Source: JBFWWW01 sp050245975 | GTDB lineage: Bacteria; Pseudomonadota; Alphaproteobacteria; Rhizobiales; Hyphomicrobiaceae | Reading direction: 5' to 3' | Assembly (NCBI GenBank): GCA_050245975.1 | Contig: JBFWWW010000004.1 | Location: 1-46,334 of the forward strand | Length of the DNA stretch: 46,334 nt | Part shown: piece after piece, positions 13,037-19,880 of the stretch | How positions within the stretch are numbered: position 1 is the stretch's first letter | Layout of the letters: every line of letters begins with the position of its first letter | Made by a program: the position numbers and the translations under genes | Notes under the pieces: generated by a model | The model's input: only the letters and a program-made list of their open reading frames with translations | Told to the model about the DNA's origin: nothing | Database searches by the model: none

Positions 13037-14071
13037 TTAGTTGCTGCTGTACCCGCGCAGCACGAGGCGGGGCTTCTGCACCAGGAACAACGGCGCTGAT
13101 TCCGTGTGGATCTCGATGCCGCGGCCGTGGTCGAGCTCCTTCATCGAGACGTACATGGCCTGGCCCGGCAAGTTGACCGTGTCCATCATCTCGCCCGGCG
13201 CGAAGTAGGACCGGAACACCTGCCGCGTGCCGAGCGGGATGCCGATCGCCTCGTTGGCGGGGATGAAGCTGTGCGTCACCGTCGTGCCGTCGTCCGCCTT
13301 GTAGGTGGCGGTGCCGTTGTGCTCCATGAAGAAGTTGCCGCCGACGTGGAAGCCGCTCGCGGCAACGTCGTCGAAGAACGGATGCGGGCGGAGCTGCTGG
13401 TTGTCGTAGTAGGTCTTGTAGTAGGGGTGGTGGATCACCTTGTCGATGAACGTCGCCGAGCAGAGCCAGACGATGCCGCTGATCGGCTCGCCGAGGGCGT
13501 TGGTCTCCATGTAGCGCCGGCCTGCGGTGGTCGCCTTGAGCGGCCCGTTTTCCGCGGTCGTGCCGAACTTGAAGTCGATCGACTGCTGGCTTTCGCCCAT
13601 CTCGGTGTAGCAGTTGTAGAGCACCGTCGTGCCGTCGGCGTCGTAAACGTTGCCGCGCAGCGCGCCCCACTTCATGTACTCGTGCGTCTGCCGGTAGTAG
13701 GCCTGGATCTGCTGCGAGCGCTCGGCCAGCAGCATGTCGAACGACTCGAAGAACTGGGGCGTGCCGAATGCGGGCAGGTTCTGCAGGTCCGACGGCCTGA
13801 GATAGTCGTCGAGCTGCATGAACAGCGTGCGCAGCGCCCTGAGGCTCCGCCCGCCGTGCCGCATCTGCGGGGCCGGCGCGCCGCGCTGCGAGGTCGGGAT
13901 GATGTTGAGCTCGCCGTTCTTGATCTCGATTTCGACGTAGGTGGTGCGGATGCCAACGTCCGGGAACAGCCCCATCTGCGTCAGCAGTGAGTACTCGTTC
14001 GGGATGTTGATGATAGCGTCGGAGAGGTTCCGCACCGAGTAGCGCGGGTCGCTCAGGTAGTCGAGCTGCAT
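13037..14071 (-). CDS. Major capsid protein, lambda gpE-like (HK97 fold)
   Basis: 344 aa, against 341 for lambda gpE. MQLDYLSDPRYSVRNLSDAIINIPNEYSLLTQMGLFPDVGIRTTYVEIEIKNGELNIIPT is the family start (..L...IN..P.....L..lglF....v.T..V.IE...g.l.li). Other matches include RALRTLFMQLDDYLRPSDLQNL and the later FDMLLAERSQQIQAYYRQTHEYMKWGALRG. The C-terminal third is the A-domain region (RPHPFFDDVAASGFHVGGNFFMEHNGT and so on). It forms the icosahedral shell with the decoration protein. Element copy 14 follows its stop codon directly. Confidence 0.95.
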   Translation of the reverse strand: MQLDYLSDPRYSVRNLSDAIINIPNEYSLLTQMGLFPDVGIRTTYVEIEIKNGELNIIPTSQRGAPAPQMRHGGRSLRALRTLFMQLDDYLRPSDLQNLPAFGTPQFFESFDMLLAERSQQIQAYYRQTHEYMKWGALRGNVYDADGTTVLYNCYTEMGESQQSIDFKFGTTAENGPLKATTAGRRYMETNALGEPISGIVWLCSATFIDKVIHHPYYKTYYDNQQLRPHPFFDDVAASGFHVGGNFFMEHNGTATYKADDGTTVTHSFIPANEAIGIPLGTRQVFRSYFAPGEMMDTVNLPGQAMYVSMKELDHGRGIEIHTESAPLFLVQKPRLVLRGYSSN

Positions 14072-14134
14072 GGTGGTCGTCCTTGATGATGGGTCGAGGC
14101 TCGGTGCGGAGCCGGGGTGTCAGCGATCGGCGCC

Positions 14135-14809
14135 TCAGTAGGCGCGGACGGTCTTGATGTTCAGCGCCGCGAGTTGGGCCAGCGCCGCCGCCTTCTTGTT
14201 GGCGTCGTCGAAGGACGCGTCCCAGGTCAGGTACTCGGCCGCGACGCGCGCATCGGCGATCACGGCAACGCCCTTGACGTCGTCCTCGCCCGACGCATCC
14301 CGCCCGTCGAGCAGGATGCCGGCCGCGACGCCCGAGCCGTCGACGGCGCCGTACTCGCACGGCACCCATTTGGCGGACCCGTCGTCGATGGTCACATCGA
14401 AGCCGTCGCCGACCGCGAAGTCGGTGCCGCTGTCGGCCAGCACGAACTTGATCTGGTCGGCGAAGGTAGCGCCGACGGCGACGTTGCCGATCACGAACCC
14501 GTCCGGGTCCTCGACCGAGAATTCGCCGCCATCGGTCACGCTTGCGATGCAGCGCACCTTGTAGACACCGGGGCTGGCGCCGGCGAGGATCGGCGTCGTG
14601 ACGTCGAGCGTCAGCGTGCCGCCGCCGGTGTTGCCGCCGGCCTTGGCCGCCGAACTGGCATCGCCCTTGGTGATGCGGCCGAGCACGGTGCCGGTTTTCA
14701 GGTCGCCGGCCTCGGCCGCGATGACGATTTCCTCGCGACCGAGATCCGGGTCGGTCTCGTGCTTCAGCCACTCCATGGAGAGGCGCGGGTAGGTGGCCAG
14801 GAGGCCCAT
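14135..14809 (-). CDS. Head decoration protein, lambda gpD-like, enlarged
   Basis: 224 aa, about twice lambda gpD (110). The family features are present: HETDPDLGREEIVIAAEAGDLKTGTVLGRIT at the start and AAGILLDGRDASGEDDVKGVAVIADARVAAEYLTWD in the C-terminal half, which resembles the gpD segment GV.A......a.....v.v..RdA.......L.......... A Gly/Thr-rich internal region (GGNTGGGTLTLDVTTPILAGASPGVYKVRCI) is an inserted domain of about 100 residues. Trimers clamp the shell after expansion. It lies between protease/scaffold and capsid genes as in lambda. Confidence 0.85.
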   Translation of the reverse strand: MGLLATYPRLSMEWLKHETDPDLGREEIVIAAEAGDLKTGTVLGRITKGDASSAAKAGGNTGGGTLTLDVTTPILAGASPGVYKVRCIASVTDGGEFSVEDPDGFVIGNVAVGATFADQIKFVLADSGTDFAVGDGFDVTIDDGSAKWVPCEYGAVDGSGVAAGILLDGRDASGEDDVKGVAVIADARVAAEYLTWDASFDDANKKAAALAQLAALNIKTVRAY

Positions 14810-14866
14810 GGTGTCGTCTCCGTTTTCTCTTGCCGCCCGGCGACTGCCGTTCTGGCATCACCTCAC

Positions 14867-14907
14867 GCGCCCGGCGGCCGACTCCCCACAGGGGAGTCGC
14901 CGGGCGC
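14867..14907 (+). repeat. Palindromic element copy 15
   Basis: Perfect arms GCGCCCGGCG/CGCCGGGCGC, internal loop GCCGA, inner CTCCCC-ACA-GGGGAG, T, tail CACGAA. It abuts the TAA stop of the protease/scaffold gene. A half-copy (CCGCCCGGCGACTGCC) lies 30 nt upstream at 14831-14849. This is the last copy before a clear gap to 26.7 kb. Confidence 0.93.
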
Positions 14908-14913
14908 CACGAA

Positions 14914-15441
14914 TTACTTTCTTCCCGGGATGCGCGCCGGCTTGAACCGGTCGGCGAACACCGCCGCCAGCGACGGCCTGGAGCCGGCAGCGCTGGCGCC
15001 GGTCGGGGAAGCGCCGGCATCCGGCTTGACGCCGGCGGAGCTGCCCGGCGCCTGCATCGCCGTTCGCAGCGCGTGCTCGAAGCCGGGCGTCGTGGCGCCA
15101 GCCGCGGTCGGCTTCGGCAGGTCGGCGAGAAACGCCTTGATTTGCTCGACCGACATCGAGGTCTCGTGCGCCAGCTTGAGCGCCCGGGTCTCGTGCCCGG
15201 ACGCCTCGGCCAGCGACAGGATCGTGGCGGTGCGTTCGCGGTCGGCCGTGACGGCACGCGTCGCCGCCTCGGTGGCGAGCGCTTCGGCTTCGGCGCGGGT
15301 CAGCCGGTCGTCGGCCGGCTGCTGCTGGCCGGTACCGGCCTGGGTTTCGCCGCGCATGGCGGCGATGGTGGCGGAAATGGCGGTGGCGAGGTCAGGTCCG
15401 GCGTCTGTGCCGGCGGCCGCCTGGCCCGGTTTCAGGGTCAT
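14914..15441 (-). CDS. Nested scaffold protein (Nu3-like) from internal start
   Basis: 175 aa in the same frame as the C-terminal part of the protease gene, starting at an internal ATG at 15441 (MTLKPGQAAAGTDAG) preceded by GAGAGACC. In lambda, Nu3 is translated from inside gene C in the same way. Here the C-terminal part is a long helical, charged region (LATAISATIAAMRGE, then DRLTRAEAEALATEAATRAVTADRERTATILSLAEASG), as scaffolds show, and ends in a basic GRK. It directs shell assembly and leaves before packaging. Confidence 0.6.
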   Translation of the reverse strand: MTLKPGQAAAGTDAGPDLATAISATIAAMRGETQAGTGQQQPADDRLTRAEAEALATEAATRAVTADRERTATILSLAEASGHETRALKLAHETSMSVEQIKAFLADLPKPTAAGATTPGFEHALRTAMQAPGSSAGVKPDAGASPTGASAAGSRPSLAAVFADRFKPARIPGRK

Positions 15442-16356
15442 GGGGGTCTCTCGTTTCTGGGAACGGGCGGGGGCCGGCGGGCCGGCGCGAGACGCGGGAA
15501 CGCGACGCGGTACGCGAATGTGGTCGATCAGCTCCTCGATCGAGAGCATGCCGTCGGCGAGGCCGAGGTCGACGGCGTCGGCCGCGCCATAGACACGGGC
15601 TTCGGTGGCGCGCACCGCCGCCGCGTCGAGGCCGCGGTGCTCGGCCACGTGGTCGACGAACTGCGCGTAGGCTTCGTCGATGCCGGCCTGGATGTAGGCC
15701 CGCACCTCCGGCGTCAGCTCTTCCACGCCCGAGCCCGCCGTCTTGAAGGCGCCGGCCTTGAACAGGGTGACGCGATAGCCCCACTTGGCCATGGCGCCGC
15801 TGGTGTCGACATGCTGGCGCACGACGCCGATCGAGCCGGTAGTCGACGAGCGGTTGACGTAGAGCTCGCCGGCGGCGCAGGCGATGGCATAGGCGGCCGA
15901 GCAGGCCCAGGCGTTGGCGATCGCCGTGACGGGCTTTTTCGCGCGCGCCGCAGCGATGGTCGGCATCAGGTCCCAGATGCCGGCTACCATGCCGCCGCCG
16001 GAATCGACGTCGAGCACGATGTGGCGCACGTCGGGATCGGCGGCGCAGCGGCGCATCTGCTCGGCGAGCCCCTCGTAGGAGGTCATGCCCCAGATCGAGC
16101 CGAGCCAGCCGCCGCGGTTGACCAGCAGGCCGCGCACGCCGACGATGGCGATGCCGTCGTCGGTGACAGTCAGGCGCGAGCGCCCGTCGTAGCGGCCGAG
16201 GAAGACGCCCATGGCGGCCTCGGACTCGTCGGGCCCCGGGCCGAGCTGGCCGCCGCGATCGATCACCGCGCAGACGCTGTCGAGAAATGCCTCCTCGATC
16301 AGCATCGGGCCGGCGGCGATGTGCGCGCGCAGCATGCCGAGGTCGGGTGGTGTCAT
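14914..16356 (-). CDS. Head maturation protease, S49/ClpP-like (lambda gpC)
   Basis: 480 aa. The protease part is residues ~1-270 and has the S49 layout: IAIVGVRGLLVNRG, RHIVLDVDSGGGMVAG (the oxyanion and GSG-type loop), then KPVTAIANAWACSAAYAIACAAGELYV with the likely nucleophile Ser in WACSAAY, then SSTTGSIGVVRQHVDTSGAMAKWGYRVTLFKAGAFKTAGSG, with the predicted general-base Lys in FKAG. The C-terminal ~170 residues are the scaffold domain, also made alone from the internal start. Starts with ATGA overlap on the upstream gene and is followed by the decoration protein gene. Confidence 0.92.
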   Translation of the reverse strand: MTPPDLGMLRAHIAAGPMLIEEAFLDSVCAVIDRGGQLGPGPDESEAAMGVFLGRYDGRSRLTVTDDGIAIVGVRGLLVNRGGWLGSIWGMTSYEGLAEQMRRCAADPDVRHIVLDVDSGGGMVAGIWDLMPTIAAARAKKPVTAIANAWACSAAYAIACAAGELYVNRSSTTGSIGVVRQHVDTSGAMAKWGYRVTLFKAGAFKTAGSGVEELTPEVRAYIQAGIDEAYAQFVDHVAEHRGLDAAAVRATEARVYGAADAVDLGLADGMLSIEELIDHIRVPRRVPASRAGPPAPARSQKRETPMTLKPGQAAAGTDAGPDLATAISATIAAMRGETQAGTGQQQPADDRLTRAEAEALATEAATRAVTADRERTATILSLAEASGHETRALKLAHETSMSVEQIKAFLADLPKPTAAGATTPGFEHALRTAMQAPGSSAGVKPDAGASPTGASAAGSRPSLAAVFADRFKPARIPGRK

Positions 16357-16940
16357 CGTGCGCCCCGGGCGCGCGAGTAGCCCTTGACCTGGGTGCCGTC
16401 GGCGCGGGTGTACCCGGGGATTTCGACCGGGCCCGACCCTGTCGGAGTGTCGGCAGCGCGCCGCGACGACCCGGTCAGGCTGGGTTGGGTGAAGCTTCGC
16501 GTGGTTGCTTTCTCACGGGCGGCGGCGTCGATGTAGGCGCCGGGCGCTGCACCGGAGGCCTGCGCCCCCTTCGGTGAGCCGATCGGTTTGGGGATGGCGG
16601 GGCCCGCGCTCGTGCCGGCCATGATCGGCGCGCGCCCGAACATGGCCCCGGACCGGGTCTGGCCGGTGATCAGCGTGTCCATGGCCTTGGCGCGGACCTG
16701 GCTTTTCGAGGCGTCCGAGATCCCCTTGGCACCCAATCCCACCGCGTTGGCGCCGAATATCACGGCCGCGGCCCTGCCGATGCGCGTGCTCGCCGCAAAC
16801 GAGCCTGCCAGCAGTCCGAGACCCGCGACGATGCTGAACGTGCCGGCGACCGACCGCAGGTCGCTCGACGAGTCGGTCCGCTCGCCGATCTTGGTCCGGG
16901 CCACGTACGGCTGGACCCGATTGGTGCGCTTGTCGGCCAT
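16353..16940 (-). CDS. Unknown head-region protein, hydrophobic middle
   Basis: 195 aa, not recognised. Residues ~30-75 hold two hydrophobic, Gly/Ala-rich helices (GTFSIVAGLGLLAGSFAA and AAVIFGANAVGLGAKGI) that could cross a membrane. The rest is Ser/Thr/Gly-rich and disordered, ending PGYTRADGTQVKGYSRARG. It lies between a coiled-coil protein and the protease gene, with ATGA overlap to the latter, so it is probably a virion or assembly protein. The similar size and hydrophobic pair in its neighbour suggest the two could act together, perhaps as ejection proteins carried in the head. Confidence 0.6.
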   Translation of the reverse strand: MADKRTNRVQPYVARTKIGERTDSSSDLRSVAGTFSIVAGLGLLAGSFAASTRIGRAAAVIFGANAVGLGAKGISDASKSQVRAKAMDTLITGQTRSGAMFGRAPIMAGTSAGPAIPKPIGSPKGAQASGAAPGAYIDAAAREKATTRSFTQPSLTGSSRRAADTPTGSGPVEIPGYTRADGTQVKGYSRARGAR

Positions 16941-16951
16941 GAGCAGCCCCC

Positions 16952-17968
16952 TTAGCGTCTGATGTTGACGATTTCGGTGGTGCCGGCCTTCGGGCCGGAG
17001 GTGTAGGTGCGCTGGAACGAGCCGCCCTGGACGCCCGCCGGCGCCGACGTCGGCACACGCCGCGGCGCGCGCGGCTTCGTGACGGCCTGGGCGGCCTTGA
17101 CGTGCTCCGCCGGCTTCAAACCCTCGCGGATGAGACGCATGCGGCCCGCCTCGATGCTGGTGATGGCCTGCGACGACGGCCGCATGGCCGAGGCCCTCGC
17201 CGCGAGTAGCGACTTGGCGCCGACCAGGCCCGCGAAGATCGCGGCCGTCCCCTCGGCGCGCAGGCCCATGGCCAGCGACTTGTCCTCGACCTGGGTCGAG
17301 GCGTAGACGGTGCCCGCGCCGTGCACGACGTTGACCGCCGGCAGCGCGTAGGCCGACGCATCCGGCTTGCCGAGCTTGCCGAACAGCTCCGCCGCCTTCG
17401 GCGGCGCCTGGTACCCGGGCGATGCGAACGGCGTCTTCACTTTACCGAGCGCATAGGTGTCGTTGACGATCGCCGCCAGCTTGTCGCCCTTGGCGGTGCC
17501 GGCGATCGCCCCTTTCGCGGTCGTGAGCTTGGCGGCCTGCGTACCGAGCGATTCCACGCTCTTGATCGTCGTGGTCGCCAGCTCGGCCGCTTTCTTGACA
17601 CCGGCGAGACCGAGCTTGCGGCCGATGAAGGCGCCGATCGCCGCCGCGGCCACCGTGAGGCCGACCGAGATCGCGGTTTTCTGCGCCGACCCCTGCTTCG
17701 CCTCGAAGTCGCGTTGCTCTTTCGCTGCTGCCGCGTCGTCGGCCCGCTTCCTCGCCTCGGCATCGAGGCGCGCCTGCTCGCGCGCCGCCGCGATGCGCTC
17801 CTGCTCCGCCCGCGCCGCGGCTTCGGCCGTGCGCGCCTTGGCGTCGGCTTCTGCGCGCTTGGCTTCCGCGGCCGCCTTGTCCGCCTCGGCCGCGGCTGCC
17901 GCGGCCTTCGACCGCGCGGCGGCCGCGTTGGCACGCGCGACGTCGCGCCGGCTGCGCCTGTCGGCCAT
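16952..17968 (-). CDS. Unknown head-region protein with coiled coil and hydrophobic segment
   Basis: 338 aa. The N-terminal ~100 residues are an almost pure Ala/Lys/Glu/Arg coiled coil (ARSKAAAAAAEADKAAAEAK, then EQERIAAAREQARLDAEARKRADD), of the kind seen in TolA and colicin stalks. A hydrophobic segment ISVGLTVAAAAIGAFIGRKLGL follows at ~102-123. Then come an Ala-rich region with FASPGYQAPPKAAEL and LVGAKSLLAARASAM, and a basic Pro-rich tail. It directly follows the portal gene (stop and start overlap by one base). I infer an internal virion or ejection protein, or a scaffold helper. No family is recognised. Confidence 0.6.
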   Translation of the reverse strand: MADRRSRRDVARANAAAARSKAAAAAAEADKAAAEAKRAEADAKARTAEAAARAEQERIAAAREQARLDAEARKRADDAAAAKEQRDFEAKQGSAQKTAISVGLTVAAAAIGAFIGRKLGLAGVKKAAELATTTIKSVESLGTQAAKLTTAKGAIAGTAKGDKLAAIVNDTYALGKVKTPFASPGYQAPPKAAELFGKLGKPDASAYALPAVNVVHGAGTVYASTQVEDKSLAMGLRAEGTAAIFAGLVGAKSLLAARASAMRPSSQAITSIEAGRMRLIREGLKPAEHVKAAQAVTKPRAPRRVPTSAPAGVQGGSFQRTYTSGPKAGTTEIVNIRR

Positions 17969-19632
17969 CAGCGGTCCTCCTTGCGGTCGGTCTCGTCGTC
18001 CTTGGGGTCGGCGGTATCGGCGACGTCGGGCGGCAGCATCGGCAGCATGCCGGGCAGGTTGATGCCGAGCTCGGTCGCGACGGCGTTCTCGCGCGCGATC
18101 TGCTCGAGATTGTCCTCCCAGGACTCGCCCTCCTCACCGCAAATTTGCTCGAGCGTCTCGACGCCGATGACGCGGCCCTGGAATTGCGCCGCGCGCTCCT
18201 TCTGCGGATCGAGCAGAGCCCGCGAGGCGGTGATGAACGTGCCGCGGCAGAGCGCGTCGCGGGCGGCGTAGAACTGGTCGGGCCGCAGCCCCTTGGGCAT
18301 CGCGACGGCGCCTTTGGCAATGGCTTCTTCGAGCCACGCCGCGAACATCGGCATGCCGACCATGCGCACCAGGCGCGCACGCCGGGTCTCGGCCGCCCGC
18401 CCGTTGTGCGCGAAGCTCATCTTGTTCGAGGCGTAGTTGGCTTTGGAGTAGTCCTGCGAGAGCGCGATCGGGTCGACGCCCAGGCCCGCAGCCACGGCGT
18501 TGATCTGGTTGCGCACGAACTCGGTGTAACCCGAGGTCGGGTGCTTCGAGCCTACGATGTCGAGCTTGTCGCCCGGCGCGAGTTTCGGGATTTTCGCGCC
18601 GTTGAAGCGCATGTCGAGCTCGTTGTAGTACTCGATCGACTCCTCGAGCGCGCGAGCCGCCGATGTGATGATTTCGCCGGTCTCCGGATCGACGGTCTCT
18701 CCGTCGCCGACCATGCTGAGCGCCTCACCGAGGTTGGCTGCCGTCGTCAGCACCGCCGCAATCGAGGCCTGCGCCGTCGCCGTCGCCAGCTCCATCTCCT
18801 GGTACTCGTGGCCCATGCGGAGCGCGACGATCGAGGCCGCGAATTCCGAAACGCCGCGTGTCTGGCCGGCGCGGACGCGTTGCAGCGAGTGCATCATCAC
18901 CGGCCGGCGCCAGGCGGTCTCGCGCGGCACGCGTGTCCACGTGAAGGTCGCCGACGGATTGCGCACCGACACCGTCCGATCAGCCGGGTGGGCGTTGCGC
19001 ACGTGGTAGGCGATGGGCGCCCCGAGGCGGTCCATCTCGACGCCACCCTTGAGGGCATCGGTCTCGGGCGCACCGTCCGGATTCGACAGCCGGTCGATGT
19101 CGATCACCTGAAAACAGGTGGACCACGGCCGCGTTTCGTCCCACTCCACGGCGACCAGCGTCTCGCCGGACACGAAATCCTCGTCGTGGATGAGGTTCAT
19201 CATGTCCGTAAACGAAAGGCCGCGGCCGGCATCGAGCCAGAACGAGGGCCCGTGCGCGTACTGGTCCCAGGCCCGCTCGGTTTCGCGCGCCCAGGCCACG
19301 GCGTCGACGTGATCGAGGCCGAGAAAGCGCCAGTCGGGGCGCAGCGCGAGGCGCAAATGGGCGCCGACGCAGGCGATTCGAGAAATGCGCACGGCGTGCG
19401 CGGCATAGGGGTTGTTGCGCACCAGGTCCCTGGCGCGGGCGCGGATCGTCGGTGCATCGCGCAGCACTTCGGCGTCAACCGAGCGCAGCGGCGGCCGCCA
19501 GAAAGCGATATTCGAGGCGCGCGAGGTGTCGGCGCCAGCGTAGGCGGTGCGCAGCCCCGGCGCCGACAGGCGGGCGCCGGCGATGGGGCGCCCGCGCGCC
19601 AGCACGGACGGGCGCGGCACGAGGTCGGTCAT
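17968..19632 (-). CDS. Portal protein, lambda gpB-like
   Basis: 554 aa (lambda gpB 533), from the ATG at 19632, which overlaps the gpW-like stop as ATGA. Family signatures occur in order: RARDLVRNNPYAAHAVRISRIACVG near 80-105, then SFTDMMNLIHDEDFVSGETLVAVEWDE, then CFQVIDIDRLSNPDG, then AYHVRNAHPAD, then HSLQRVRAGQTRGVSEFAASI, and later FVRNQINAVAAGLGVDPIALSQDYSKANYASNKMSF. This is the conserved portal core. The dodecameric ring at the packaging vertex is the DNA channel and docks terminase. The C-terminus is acidic (DTADPKDDETDRKEDR). Confidence 0.95.
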   Translation of the reverse strand: MTDLVPRPSVLARGRPIAGARLSAPGLRTAYAGADTSRASNIAFWRPPLRSVDAEVLRDAPTIRARARDLVRNNPYAAHAVRISRIACVGAHLRLALRPDWRFLGLDHVDAVAWARETERAWDQYAHGPSFWLDAGRGLSFTDMMNLIHDEDFVSGETLVAVEWDETRPWSTCFQVIDIDRLSNPDGAPETDALKGGVEMDRLGAPIAYHVRNAHPADRTVSVRNPSATFTWTRVPRETAWRRPVMMHSLQRVRAGQTRGVSEFAASIVALRMGHEYQEMELATATAQASIAAVLTTAANLGEALSMVGDGETVDPETGEIITSAARALEESIEYYNELDMRFNGAKIPKLAPGDKLDIVGSKHPTSGYTEFVRNQINAVAAGLGVDPIALSQDYSKANYASNKMSFAHNGRAAETRRARLVRMVGMPMFAAWLEEAIAKGAVAMPKGLRPDQFYAARDALCRGTFITASRALLDPQKERAAQFQGRVIGVETLEQICGEEGESWEDNLEQIARENAVATELGINLPGMLPMLPPDVADTADPKDDETDRKEDR

Positions 19633-19880
19633 CGCAGGATGTTCCTCACTCGGATCTGGCCGCGCTGCGCGGTGGAGGCGTCGAGCTCGTCGAGCAGCGG
19701 CAGGCCGGAGTCCTTGCCGCACTGACGCCAAAGCTGGCGGTAAAGCTTGATCATCTCGCCGAGCGGAACGTTGGCGTAGCTCACCTGGCGCGATTTGGCA
19801 CCGGCCTGTTGTACGGCCTTGCCCGTCGTGCGCGCCATGATCGCCTCGTAGAGCGCCGCAAGATCGGTGCTGCAGGTCAT
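19629..19880 (-). CDS. Head-tail connector gpW-like protein
   Basis: 83 aa (lambda gpW 68). MTCSTDLAALYEAIMARTTGKAVQQAGAKSRQVSYANVPLGEMIKLYRQLWRQCG shows the helix-loop-hairpin-helix arrangement of the family, with the conserved TGK.......R.V.Y.......L......L middle. It sits between TerL and portal as in lambda, overlapping TerL by ATGA and the portal gene by ATGA. It is needed for stable packaging and for adding FII. Confidence 0.8.
   Translation of the reverse strand: MTCSTDLAALYEAIMARTTGKAVQQAGAKSRQVSYANVPLGEMIKLYRQLWRQCGKDSGLPLLDELDASTAQRGQIRVRNILR

Noticed and set aside
12699..15257. An 852-codon minus-strand open frame through decoration, capsid and small genes
   Set aside because: It is a second frame on the same strand; its product is Arg-rich and lacks any domain pattern, while the other frame gives recognised capsid proteins.
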